Part shown: one piece after another, positions 35,701 to 49,700 of the stretch | Layout: the number at the start of each line of letters is the position of its first letter | How positions within the stretch are numbered: position 1 is the stretch's first letter | Assembly (NCBI RefSeq): GCF_000003815.2 | Contig: NC_049993.1 | Span: 16,512,897-16,576,896, forward strand | Length of the DNA stretch: 64,000 bases | Source: Branchiostoma floridae | Lineage: Eukaryota; Chordata; Leptocardii; Amphioxiformes; Branchiostomatidae | Direction of reading: 5' to 3' | Position numbers and translations under genes: made by a program | Notes under the pieces: model-generated | The model's input: only the letters and a program-made list of their open reading frames with translations | The model's database searches: none | What the model was told of the DNA's origin: nothing

Positions 35701-38700
35701 TACCTGGGCAGGTGAGTGTTACACCTACACAACCAAGTACTACCTACCAGGGCAGGTGAGTGTTACACCTACACAACCAAGTACTACCTANNNNNNNNNN
35801 NNNNNNNNNNNNNNNNNNNNNNNNNNNNNNNNNNNNNNNNNNNNNNNNNNNNNNNNNNNNNNNNNNNNNNNNNNNNNNNNNNNNNNNNNNCCAGATGAGT
35901 GTTACATCTACACAACCAAGTACTACCTACCTGGACAGGTGAGTGTTACACCTACACAACCAAGTACTACCTACCCGGACAGGTGAGTGTTACACCTACA
36001 CAACCAAGTACTACCTACCCGGACAGGTGAGTGTTACATCTACACAACCAAGTACTACCTACCTGGGCAGGTGAGTGTTACATCTACACAACCAAGTACT
36101 ACCTACCTGGGCAGGTGAGTGTTACACCTACACAACCAAGTACTACCTACCCGGACAGGTGAGTGTTACACCTACACAACCAAGTACTACCTACCCGGGC
36201 AGGTGAGTGTTACACCTACACAACCAAGTACTACCTACCCGGGCAGGTGAGTGTTACACCTACACAACCAAGTACTACCTACCCGGGCAGGTGAGTGTTA
36301 CACCTACACAACCAAGTACTACCTACCCGGACAGGTGAGTGTTACACCTACACAACCAAGTACTACCTACCTGGACAGGTGAGTGTTACATCTACACAAC
36401 CAAGTACTACCTACCTGGGCAGGTGAGTGTTACACCTACACAACCAAGTACTACCTACCAGGGCAGGTGAGTGTTACACCTACACAACCAAGTACTACCT
36501 ACCCGGACAGGTGAGTGTTACATCTACACAACCAAGTACTACCTACCTGGCCAGATGAGTGTTACATCTACACAACCAAGTACTACCTACCTGGACAGGT
36601 GAGTGTTACACCTACACAACCAAGTACTACCTACCCGGACAGGTGAGTGTTACACCTACACAACCAAGTACTACCTACCCGGACAGGTGAGTGTTACATC
36701 TACACAACCAAGTACTACCTACCTGGGCAGGTGAGTGTTACATCTACACAACCAAGTACTACCTACCTGGACAGGTGAGTGTTACACCTACACAACCAAG
36801 TACTACCTACCTGGGCAGGTGCGTGTTACAGCACCCACACAATCAAGTACTACCTACCTGGACAGGTGAGTGTTACACCTACACAACCAAGTACTACCTA
36901 CCTGGGCAGGTGAGTGTTACACCTACACAACCAAGTACTACCTACCCGGGCAGGTGAGTGTTACATCTACACAACCAAGTACTACTTACCCGGGCAGGTG
37001 AGTGTTACACTACACAACCAAGTACTACCTACCCGGGCAGGTGAGTGTTACACCTACACAACCAAGTACTACCTACCCGGACAGGTGAGTGTTACACCTA
37101 CACAACCAAGTACTATCTACCCGGGCAGGTGAGTGTTACACCTACACAACCAAGTAGTACTTACTCGGACAGGTGAGGGGTGTATCTACTCCACCAAGTA
37201 GTACTTACTTGGGGAGGTGAGTGTTGTATCTACTCAACCAACTAGTACTTACTTGGAGAGGAGATGATTGTAACTACTCAACCAAGTAGTACTTACTTGG
37301 GGAGCAGGTGAGTGTAGCACCTACACAATCAAGTACTACCTACCTGGACAGGTGAGTGTTACACCTACACAACCAAGTACTACCTACCTGGGCAGGTGAG
37401 TGTTACACCTACACAACCAAGTACTACCTACCCGGGCAGGTGAGTGTTACATCTACACAACCAAGTACTACTTACCCGGGCAGGTGAGTGTTACACTTAC
37501 ACAACCAAGTACTACCCACCTGGACAGGTGAGTGTTACACCTACACAACCAAGTACTACCTACCTGGACAGGTGAGTGTTACACCTACACAACCAAGTAC
37601 TATCTACCCGGGCAGGTGAGTGTTACACCTACACAACCAAGTACTACCTACCCGGACAGGTGAGTGTTACATCTACACAACCAAGTACTACCTACCTGGA
37701 CAGGTGAGTGTTACACCTACACAACCAAGTACTACCTACCTGGACAGGTGAGTGTTACATCTACACAACCAAGTACTACCTACCTGGACAGGTGAGTGTT
37801 ACACCTACACAACCAAGTACTATCTACCCGGGCAGGTGAGTTTATCATGTCTATATATGAATCGTGCAATTTTCTTTACCCTAGTATCAACGATTGCATC
37901 GTCAAATACATCATCATCCATTTATTCATCCATCTATTCAATCATTCATTCCTCCTATCTACCTCCCTCCCTGCATCCATCCATCCATCCCTCCCTCCCT
38001 GCCTAAACCCATCCATACCATGATGCCAAGCACTGTTTAAGCTGACTTGTACTTGTTTTCCCTACTACGTTGAAACTTTGACAAACAGCAAACATCCATC
38101 CATTGATTCATTCCTGAAAGTAAAGATCATATCATTGTAAATATCCGTAATATTGATTGCAGCCTCTGTTGGATGAGTTCATCAAGGGTGTACAGCAGAG
38201 CAGAGTCACGGTCCTGCCGCTGTGTCAGACCTTCATGGCTTCTCAGTACTACTGGTACGTCATGTTGTATTAGTTACCTCTTTAATATGTAAATAGTGTA
38301 ATGTAGGGTCTAATAGCGTTATCATTTTTACCTCAATGAAAAATAGAGGTATCGTTTTTGGTGCGCAATGGTGTGTGGATGGATATTTGTGACCAGCATA
38401 ACTTTAGAACCCCTAGATGGACTGTCATGATGTCTGGTATGTGAATAGGGGTTGGGAAGACGAAGGTCGATTTTAGGCCCTCTGTGGGACCTTAGCACTG
38501 CAGCATGCTAGCAGAACTTTAGTGTTTTGAATCTTTCGTCCTAGACATGCTATGGTCCTGTTATGCATTGTGATTGTGCTATTAGACCAACATTTGGCAG
38601 TTATATGGAAATTCACACTTCAACTCCAATTCACAGGTACGTGGAAAACAGCATCCACGACCGCAGCGTCATCAGAGAAGGCTCCGTCATCTTCGTCAGG

Positions 38701-40536
38701 ATGGAGGAGGACTGCTCTCTGTCTCAGAAACTCAAGCCGTTCGGGTTTCTGGACTTCACCACGGACGCTGCGTATGAGGAGGCGTACCCACGACTTCTAC
38801 GCACGCTAGGTCCTCCATGTACGTGTCCTAATGAGCTGTCTTGCTTATTTTATCAATCAGTATCCAATGATGACAGGGCCGACCGGGCATAAAAAAAGAT
38901 CTCCATGCAGAGTAAAAACTGTTTAGTCTGGGTCATAAGGTGACATTTTTTCTCGCGCCTCTTTTTGGACATTGCTTGACGGATGAAATCACTCAGAAAT
39001 ATCTTACTACCCCTGTCACATTATCCACGATCTTCGGGCGTATCGTTGGAAGATCGGCCATGTTTAAGATCGACAGAAGGTTGCGCGTATTTTCCACCTG
39101 AAAACCGTCCCTGTCACATATAAACCGTACTTTGTACATTGTACAATTGTTGTGCAATAAAGTTACTTTTATAAGCGAGGCTCGGGCGATTGCCGCAGAA
39201 TCGTCGTCCGATCCATCTTCCAAATGTGACAGGGTTATTACAAGTGACGACATGGTTTAGTAAGGTTGACGTAGCCAGACGCAGTTCCTAGCCCCTAGAT
39301 AATTATTCCAGTGAAATTTATCAATAACAGCTTTCCAACCGGAGGCCAACCGTAATTGTAGTAACCGTTTCTCAAGTAAATGTATATTTCTTCATCCAGC
39401 CTCAGCCCCCCAAATGCAACAGCACCCAACGACTCGCGCTGACGAAATTTACGACGACGACACTTACGACGACGTCTTCGTCAACAACGACGTTGACGAA
39501 GACCAGCAAATGCCGAGAAGTAATTTCGTCCACGCCACGCACCGGACCTTTGACGCCATGGGCCCGCAGATCCACACCGACTTGGTGGAGCCAGAAAAGG
39601 CATTGCTGTCGGCATGCAAAGGTTGTGAGAAGTTGTTTATTTAAAAAAAAAAGTTAAACGTTGTGCTGACCGTGATGAGATGACAGTTTAAGATTGACAA
39701 ACTCTATATGCTGCCAGTTCTATAGAATGTCACTTGATTGCTTTTCAAGTATTTATGGGTTTCAAACAACACGGTCTTGACATTCAGTGTCGTATATTTG
39801 GTTGAACATTTGGATAAGTAGCAAATAGTAGAGTTTAGCAAAGCGAAGAGGTGATCTTAAGCATTTGAGTCATCTAGCCAGGAGAAGTCGGTGGAACCTT
39901 TGATGGGTCGTCACTGAATGTTTATGAATAATCAGTCAGAAGAAACATCAACTTAAGATTAAGTAAGTTTTATACTGACCATGGTATCTCAGGTTTGCTA
40001 TTACCTACTATATCACATCGCCCAAGAACATACACCAGCTGAAATTATTTTTTTCCTTTTCTCTCCAGAGTTCGAATGGTCCGAGTGGTCCCTGAAGGCG
40101 TTCTGTCAGGACCCGGACAGCTACATCCAGCGGGTACAGAAGATCACTCCGCCGCTGAGAGATGACGTGGAAAAGGTAACTACAGCTAGATATTTCCTAT
40201 CATCATACCTAGCTGGTGCTTATGAATGGAATTCCTTCATCCACTCAGTACTGTCGTTGCACAGGGCTCCTGGAAATCAGTTGCCTTGAAGTGTAGAAAG
40301 TGTTCTGAAGACCAATAAAGAACATACATCTATAAACATCTACTAAGAGCTACAGACATCTCAGGCAAACTAGGGTTGAAAGAAGACCGCCGTATGTACT
40401 GGACAAAAGATACAAACCCGGAAATTCTGCTTCAGTACCAAGGTCAGTCGCCTGTGGAGGAGCAAAATAGACCTTTGCGTTTAGTCACATACTAGATAAC
40501 TTTACGTCCAATTTAAAGGCTCTTACGTTGTTGCCC

Positions 40537-40582
<46 letters not shown>

Positions 40583-43500
40583 GCAAGAGAATGAAAATAT
40601 GCAGGAGGAAAGACTGACAAGAAAGAAACTGCACCACTTTCCGTCCACAGGTCCTGCTCCTGGCCATCCTGCCCCAGCAGCAGACCCACCGAGGCAGCTG
40701 CATCACCCTGGCGAAGCTCAGCTGCTGCGGGCTGCCCAGGGTGGAGGGTCAGGCGCTGGAGGCGCTCCTGACTGTGAGTAATGATGGGCGTTTTGGTTAA
40801 ACTAAACATAAACGCTACATATAGTCTTGGCTTGCTGTAATTAAAACAAAGAAATCTAAAACTCCAACATGGCTTCTGCAAAAATTGACGGAAACCAACA
40901 CTGGTGTAGACTTTTAATATTGCAATGTTTTGTTAATTTAGAACGCATAGGCCCATTTAACACAACAAAATAAGTCCCATATTACATATAAAGCAAGGCA
41001 ACACAGACGAAACTCTTCAATCCATAATGTGACCGTGGGCGGAACGCAACATGACACAGCAGTGGCATCATTGTGAAAGGTAAAGATAGGCACAACAGGA
41101 ATGATTTCGTATGGCATAACATGTGTATAGTTTTATCAGCTGACAATATTCTCCTATTTCCTTTCCACAGGTCATTCATCAGAACATATTAAATCAAGGC
41201 ACAGACTACGCCGAGTCTGGCGGTCTCAGTGACGTCACGAAGGAGGTGCTGTACGTCCTGTCCAATAGGGACGCCCTGAGACAGTGGACGCGCGGGACCA
41301 CCCTGCTGCGGATCCAGGTGTGCTGCGTCTTGCTCATCTGCCTGCACGTTTCATACGTCAACGGCGACGTCGGGCTGGAGTTTTCTGCGGAAGAACTGAA
41401 GAAAACTCAGAACGTAATCAAGCACAAGATTGAAACCTTCGATGCGACAGATCTGAGGTTCAGGTAAGAGCGTGTCCTATTATTGATAGGTTCAAAAGAT
41501 TGCAGTGTAGTCAATGTTATAAGGTACCATCTCAATCTGTGGCCTAGTTGGTTTCAACACAAGCATGTGTCTTCCTTTTTCAGATGCTGTAAATTGTTAC
41601 ATGCCATTCTTTTCCAGATGCCTTGCCGATTACTACATCCACACGATCTACGAAGCCTCCAAGCGGATCGCTGGCAAGTCGGTCGGAAAGTTCAAAGAAC
41701 TAGTGATCCAGGTAAGTCAGTAAGTTATATCTTTTTATTTTAGATTGAAGAAAATATACAGATAAAAATGAGCTTTCCTGTTGAACATTAAACCAATCCT
41801 TCAATCTACCCGGTTCTTGAATAGCCATTGTCAACACAGTTATGTGAAATTTACGATGCCCGAAGCATCTTCTTTTACTAACCTGAGCATTGTTCATTTA
41901 TCTCGTTGCAGGCAAGAGATGTTAGCAGTACCAAAGACCCCAAAACTGCTAAACAACTTGTGAAAGACATCTGCAAAGCCGAAGAGTACGACCAACAGAT
42001 CGTGTTGTCATATCTCGCCGACATGGCAAGTCCATCTCCATCTTGTGCCAAAACATGGATCTAAGTTAGACATTCTTTAGCATATACATGAAAGCAAGAT
42101 TTCCTAAGTGCAATTTTTGCAAATAAGGTATATTGATCGTGGACATTATTCCGAGTATAGATAGCTAGGCAAATGCTGAAATGGCGCATATAACGGATCC
42201 AACAGTTGGGATATTTCATGAAAAGGGGCAATCATCGACGACTGTTGAGTCTTAATGGCAGTAGATATATGAAGCTGAAACAAGTGAGATCATTCTGTAG
42301 TCAGCTAACTCCTTTTCTACGACCGCAGGACCATGAAGACATGATGCATATTACTTTGGAGGATGTAACCTTTATCATACTCTACTCTACTCTACTCTAC
42401 TCTCTCTAATAGGCGTATGATTCAGAGACTGCCCTGGAAATCTTCCAGCGGGCAGTGTGCAAGCTCGCCCAGACGTGCAGCGGCTCCAGGGCGGACCGGC
42501 TCTTCATCCTCACCGCCGACATGTTCGTCAGGATCCTGCAGACCACAAAGAGATCAGGTACTGAAAACTAAACCATGGAAGAAGAGATTTCGACTTTGTG
42601 CTAAAGCACAATAGATCGGCGCAACAAGACCTTCATTCATCCAAAAACATCCACTAGCATATACTACGAAGCATTCGCCCCAGACCGTCGCACGAACTTG
42701 AAGTGTCATATAGAATTGCCGAGTAGGCTGTAACAGACACAACCATCGATAAAGACCTAAGACAGCCTTGTGTTCAAACATGGAGGACATCCGTTCCTAT
42801 TTCCTATTATGGCTGGAACATCATTACAGTTACTGTTAAGCTTTTCAGAATCAGACCGTTTGACGCCAAATATATTATCCCTATTATAAAAACAGAAAAC
42901 TGAGAAGGGTGGAGAAAACTGATTGGCAGACATTCTGAGCTTCCCAAACTGTTAGATAGTTAGACTGAGGGATAGATGATCCTGCAGCCATAGAAAAAAA
43001 GTAAGGCCTCATCAAACTCTTTTTTTTTCAGATCTCTGCTCCATGGCACTTCGACCTCCTCCTCCGCACGGAAAGAGGAAGAAGCTGCTGGGTCTAGCCG
43101 AGCTCTGGTACGAGCAGCAGTTCAACCTGGGCACCGCGCGGCTGGCTGTGGAGGTCCTCTGTAGACCGCTGCTACATCATCCGCATGTAAGGGGACACAG
43201 GCTCTTACAAACTGTCTCTTTTATGAATACATGTTTCTAAGGAAGACAACATTCTACTGTACCTTTCATTGTATCTGACAGCGTTACCTGTATTTGCATC
43301 TATGGATACACTGTCTGTAGTATGATAGAGTCGATGTAGCTATTGTAAGAAATTTATTTGCCCCAATTGGTTGGAAAAACCATTGCCGAACCGTAATGAA
43401 GAAACAGTTCCCTCTAGTTGGAAGAATCTGCTGAACATACAATGATTATGCATGTATACTGTCTGTTCTTATGACCATGTAACTGTATTTCCCACCAGCC

Positions 43501-43721
43501 TGAAGTTCGTGAGACCATGGCTCGCCGTCTAGCAATGCGGCAGGGAAGACGTGCGGACGACATCATCATTGAGTGGGAGGACCTGGTTCCTATTGAGGTA
43601 GGTACTTTTCCGAGGAAGATGTTCTTCATTTTTGGCTACTTGTCTTTGGCAATTAGTGTGTTTTCAGATTGTATGAAGAGAGATAGAAAGAGAGTGGAAA
43701 GAAGAGAAAAGCAAAGGAGAC

Positions 43722-43777
<56 letters not shown>

Positions 43778-46700
43778 AAGACAAAGACGGAGCGAGAGAG
43801 AGAAGGATAAAAAAGAAGGGCAGAGAGAAAGGCAAATAGAGACGAAGAGAGAGAGAGCTAAAAACAAAGAGAGACTGAGATATAGACAGATGGAGGCATA
43901 GAAATAGACCAAAACGTCTTGAGGGGGAGAAGATCGAGTAAAATAACGTTTTGTACTCTAACTGTTCATCAGGCTAAACACATCAGTGACCAGTACAAAC
44001 TGCTGGGCCTGCGCATCGTCACACACCAGCCCACGCCTTGTCAAGACCTGGAGGATCACGTGGTTTGGAAGGGGACTACGACGTACAGAAATGTGGCTGT
44101 CAAGGTATGTGGTAATTTGGCATGGAGTTTGAAACATCATTAAGATCACAATGAAATGTAAGATGACTGCTGCTTTCGTCATGGTAAGTGACCTACGACT
44201 ACAGTACGTGGCAGCGGGTGAAAGATACATGCAATTCTATACCTTCCCCCACCTCAGTTTTGGTTGGTGATTTTGGATCACGTGTTGCTTTAAGATAATT
44301 TTTGTTCCTTTATGTTTATGTTAGGCGGTACAGACCACGATCGATACCAGCTAAAAGCATATAAGGCTTAGTTTTCAGGCGCCCTTCCCTTGTCACTTTT
44401 TCCAGGTATACAAGATGAATTCCATGCAGGACTTGATGAGTGATGGGGACAGGTCGGAGGGTGCACGGACCGTGAGAAACAACGTGCGCATGTTGGGAGA
44501 ATTGAGCGGCAGTCCAAACATCCTCCGGCTTCTGGCCTACCAGCTCCGACCTCAGCCTGTGTTCCACATCACTGAGTTCATGGACGAGGTAAACCTTTAA
44601 CTTCTGTTGTGTAAATTTCTTGTACGCTAATCACTATCAAAGTCCAGCCTTCATTTCATGCAATAGTCATTCCCATCTTGTTACAGGTATCAATAAGCTT
44701 AAATGTGACGGTTTGATTTTGCTTGCAATACCAATTCTCTGGAAGTAGGAAGCCCGTATCTGAATGCGCTTTAATGAAGAAATGTGTAGCAGTCCTCACG
44801 TGATCGCTGATACTATATCCTTATCGGCATGTTGCCACGCCTACAGATCCCCTCCATGTTAGATCTAGTCATCGCAAGATCTTCTTTATGCTTGTTCAGG
44901 GGAATCTACTGGACTTCCTGCTCCGGAGGCGAACAGAGCACCAGCACACCAGGTCCTCCCTGCTGTACCTGCGGTCTCTGCTGACCCTCCTGCTGGACAT
45001 GGTGGCCGCTCTCCGCTACTGCCATGGCAACAACATCGTCCATCGTGACGTCATCGCCAGGAACTTCCTGGTGTACAGAAAGAGAGGGACGTACATGTGC
45101 AAGCTGGGTAATTTCAACATGGCTGTTAAGGCACCGATGATTGAAGAAGAGACATACGAGTGCCCCGACTGCCTGCAGATAGCTTTCCAAGGTTGGTCTT
45201 CTACGTACTGAGGTGGCAGGTGTTGAAATACCGTTGAGTGTTTACCATTGGGCCTGGATAAAAATGTATGGATAAGCAAGGAGGTTAAAATCATAACCTC
45301 CTTGGGATAAGATATATATACATGCATTGGCTATCTTTTTTTTACTAAAACAAGGAAAGGCATAATATGCATTATTACTTATGAGCACTGCCTAGATCTT
45401 ACTGAGTCACGACCACCCAGTATAGATAGGCATTGGAGTGCCCGAAGTCGAGGCAATATATATGTCTAAACAATATCAAAGCCTACGTTTCATGAAAAAA
45501 AGTCTTATTGTGCACCTTCCTTCATAGGATCTAACAAGGATACTACAGCCAAGTTCCGTATTACCTTGTAGTGGATGGGACGATATGTACGACGTAACAG
45601 TAAAAACGTTTTAACTGAGGACGCCATTCATATCTTCCTACACAGGGTCTTACGACGATCCCGTCGCCAAGCTGTGGACCGCCCCCGAGTCGATGGTCGG
45701 GTACCAGTTCTCGGACAAGAGTGACGTGTGGATGCTGGGCTGCGCTATGTACGAGGTGCTGACGCACGGCTGCCGGCCCTTCACCGAGATGTGGGGCATG
45801 GCCGCGGACGATATCGTGCAGCAGGTGAGTAGAACCAACTGCTGGCGTCATCCGTGCATCAGTTCACGTGGCCTGAATGGCTGGTCATCTAGCCCTGATG
45901 AAGGACGTATTAATCATAAAGCTGGTCTAAATGTAGAACGTTGCCGTTTCTGACTTTCTAGCTACAATATTGTTCAATCAATCTATGATAAGAGTAGTTG
46001 ACATTAATCTTTCAGAACATATTTCAACAGAAGGTCCTACATAGCTATCATTAGTTTGGGCAACAAGTTCTTCCGAACCGTATGGAAGGCAGAAGAGAAA
46101 GAATGGACTCTAGATAGAAATGAAGATGATAACAATCGAACCATAACTAACTGCATGCCGGAGTTACACAAACACTTTCCAATTGTGTGCATATAATGAT
46201 TTTTCCTCTCTTCTCTCTTGCCCGTCCCCAGGTTGTGTTCGGGCTGCGCCCCCGCCAGCCGTCCTGCGTGCCGAGGAAGCTGTTTCAGTCGGCCATGCTG
46301 CCCTGCTTCCTCGCCGACCCTGCCGAGCGGATCGCCCTGATGCAGCTGGAGAGGAAGCTGAGGGGTTACCTGAAGGAGTGCCCCCTACCGGGTCAGTTCT
46401 GTGTTGCACGTTCATACTTCTAAACTCTAAATTCACCCAGGCATGGGATTGATCCTGATTCACGAGGCCTGTTATAAACGGTACAAATCTAGTTCGGAGG
46501 GGGCGTAAAGCCAGATTCGATGGGTCCGGTGTAATAAATAAGAACCAATCCCGTGTCTGTGTGAAGCCCTGAACAGTTCGTTGTACATGTGGTGAGCCTA
46601 GTGCAAATGGAAAGCTGTATCATCTAAAAGACGAGCATTTAAAACAACGATTGGCCAAAATAACACATCTTTTTGGTGACGAAAAAGAAGCCTCTGGAAA

Positions 46701-49700
46701 TGTAGGCGTAGTCACCAAGCAAATTCTTGGTTTTTCTTGTATACATCAAAAAGGGTTACAGTATTCTTAATGGTCCACCAACTTGATTAAGAACGATGTC
46801 ATTGTTGGTTTTCTCTCATGTAGGTGTGGAACACATAGATGATATCCATCCTCCGCCTCGGCTGTCTCCTAACCAGTCAACACGGCCAGAAAGGGTAAGA
46901 AATCTATACTCCTTACTTCATCAAAGAGCATCGGTATGTAAACTCCATAGATGGATATATATTGATTTCGATGTATCTTAAACTACCTTACGTTCCAAGA
47001 CATGTATGGCACAGCTTCAATATAGCGATGCCTTTGTTTTCTAGGGAATCCCAAGGAATTTGGAGACACAGATCAACAGTGAAACAGGTAAAATGTATTT
47101 TCACTCTGATAATGCTTACAGGTAACTGTCAGCAAGGAAGAAATCAAACGACGCTGTGAACACTTGCAAATCAAAGACATTTTAGCATAATGTTAAGGGC
47201 ATTCTGTCTTACAAACTTTCAAGTGACCAGCGCTAGCGTGTAACTGCACACATAGCTGTCAATGCGACTGCACTCGTGGAAAGATTACAGTTTCAAAAGT
47301 TGTGTCTTTTTACATTTCAGAAGTCCCCGGGACTGAATACAAGATCGAAAAGGTACTACACATTATCCATTCACTGATATCTTTAAAATTTCACAAGATA
47401 TCAATTTAGTTTACCTGGATGCTGACGTAATTATCATTTTCCTTTCGCATTTTACAGGGGAAGTTTCCCTGCTCTGCAAGTGAGATACTTGCCTACGACC
47501 AGCCCAACGAACAGGGGGTACGTAACAACATCGTGAAATATGTATCTGATCTCATTTATCTGATCTCTGTGGGAGGCAAATGTAATACAGACAAAGGTAT
47601 AGTTGGTAAAAAGTATTCTGTCCAATGATTGTGTCAAACAAACCCATACATGTATTTACAAAAAGAAAACACACAGTTACCAAACTGGGTATGATCAAGA
47701 CATGGGCCTGTGCCGTGAGATGTTGTATTGATCTCTGGGGGTCACATCTTTGTTGTTTATTTGCTTAAATTATCTTACACGTCTAAACAAATCAAATGTA
47801 AAAGATCCTCTTTACAAAAAAATCTAATTGTGGACTTATAATTAACATTGAAACCTTCATTATTCTTCCATTCTACCCCAGGAGGAGTTCCTGCTGTTGA
47901 AAGACGGACAAGTTCCTTCCGTCGACAGACGGAGGAAGGAGATGCTGCTGAGGCTAGATCACGTGAACATCAGACGGGTCATGGACATCGTCATCAACGG
48001 CAACCACGTCAAACAGGTAACGCCGAATTATCACTCCGCACAACGATGTGAAACATTGTTTTCTTATGTATTTCTGTATACCTGTATGTGTTTCTGTGCC
48101 TTTATAACTTGCACTATCAAATATGATGGTAGACTTCACAATTGCCAAGTCACCCTTGGCCGCTTCATCGCCTCTTAAGGCTAAAGCCAAGCCAAGTAGA
48201 CGCAAGCCCCCCAAACAGAAATTAAAAACATGTGTTATAAATTTCCAGGGCATACGCAACAAAACTGCTGATCTAGCAGCATGCTTAGACCAGCATTCTC
48301 CAGATATTATACTAGGCTCAGAAACACATCTAAATGACTCAGTTGGCAGTAGTGAACTTTTCCCCCCAGACTATACCGTCATAAGGAAAGACAGAGAACT
48401 GGGGAGAAAGGGAGGGGGTGTTCTCCTTGCCTACAAGAACGACTTGATAGTTACACATAGATTAGATCTAGACACTGAGTGTGAAACGGTATGGGCAACC
48501 TTGGAGATCCAAGGAGCCAAACCGATTACAATTGGTTCTTGTTACAGATCGCATACTTATGCAAAAGACATTGACTTTGTAGATAAACTGAGAGCCTCAT
48601 TAAACAAGATTAAACCACAAGGTGGCCAAGTATGGCTAGGGGGGGATCTCAATTTCCCTGGTATAGACTGGAACAACTTAAGTGTGAGCCCAAGCGCTCC
48701 CTATAGTGCACTTTCTAAACATTTTTTAGAGTTAACACATGACTTTGGGCTCGAACAGGTTGTGGATCAACCAACCCGTCTTAATAACACCCTTGATCTT
48801 TTCTTAACTAATAATTCATCACTTGTTGAAACTTGTTCTCTGATCCCAGGTATAGGGGACCATGATGGCATCCCAGTTATTACTGTTAATGTTAAACCTA
48901 AGAAAATCAAACAAAGCCCCAGGCGTGTTTCACTTTGGAAAAAAGCTGATGAAACCGCCATAAGAACTGAGCTACAGGATTACAGTAATAATTTAGCTAA
49001 ACGGAACATTGACAACTGCACAACAGAAGAGCTTTATAATGAATTTGTGGACAAAATCAAGATAGTGATGGACAAATATGTCCCATCCAAAACTATTAAC
49101 AATAATAATTTTTCACCTTGGATTAACAACAAGGTTAGGAAAATACATAAGAAAAAACAGCGAGCCTACAACTCTTATCGTAAAAACCCAACAACCGAGA
49201 ACTTGACTAAATTCCGCACTATTCGCAAACGAGCAAAAAAGACTACCAGACAAAACTACCGTAAATATGTCAATTCTATATGTTCTGATTCCCCCAAGAA
49301 GTTTTGGTCGCACATCAAACACTTAAAACAGGATACAACTGGGATCCCTAGTCTTAAGCAGAAAGGAAAGCTAGAAACAGATAACAGAAACAAAGCTAAC
49401 ATCCTTAACAACCAATTCAGCTCTGTCTTTACACGAGAGGATGAACACATGCCCCGCCTCCCCCGTAGTTCTATCCCCACTATGCCTGACTTTTCCATCA
49501 ATGTAAACGGAGTCACCAAACTCCTAAAAGATCTGAATCCACACAAAGCAAGTGGACCAGACGGCCTACCAACAAGGATCCTCAAACTAGCAGCTGCTGA
49601 GTTAGCCCCTGCTCTGACTATTATTTGTCAGAAATCACTTGAAACTGGCCAAATCCCTTCCCCATGGCTACATGCCAATATCTCTCCCATCTTTAAAAAG

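Larger units (their letters stand above)
32780..38818 (+). other. TIR-domain exons of the TIR-pseudokinase gene
   Basis: Four exons (32780-32792, 34654-34787, 38163-38254, 38637-38818) encode residues 1-140. Recognisable TIR features are YDVHLPYEGE (strand A, where F/SY is usual), the helix ending AAAGYRTYT, the BB-loop YYLPGQP at 44-50, and the box 2-like helix and strand LLDEFIKGVQQSRVTVLPL with FMASQYYW following. Next come IREGSVIFVRME and a C-terminal FLDFTT. It is closer to adaptor/receptor TIRs (PG in the BB-loop, SR+T strand) than to bacterial forms. The catalytic Glu of NAD-cleaving TIRs is not clearly placed; E in YVEN is nearby but offset. Confidence 0.75.

Noticed and set aside
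35672-37132. Repetitive frames (LHNQVLPT..., TYTTKYYLPG...)
   Set aside because: 44 is not a multiple of three, so each frame cycles and stops; these are translations of the minisatellite.
34756-37842. CRISPR-like periodicity
   Set aside because: Units are contiguous 44-bp copies without unique spacers, in an animal intron; it is a minisatellite.
38993-39253. 86-codon minus-strand frame
   Set aside because: Coincides with the inverted-repeat element at 39011-39234; no protein similarity.
43517-43912. Arg/Glu-rich and Ser/Leu-rich frames
   Set aside because: Produced by the (GA)n microsatellite; only 43499-43597 is a real exon here.
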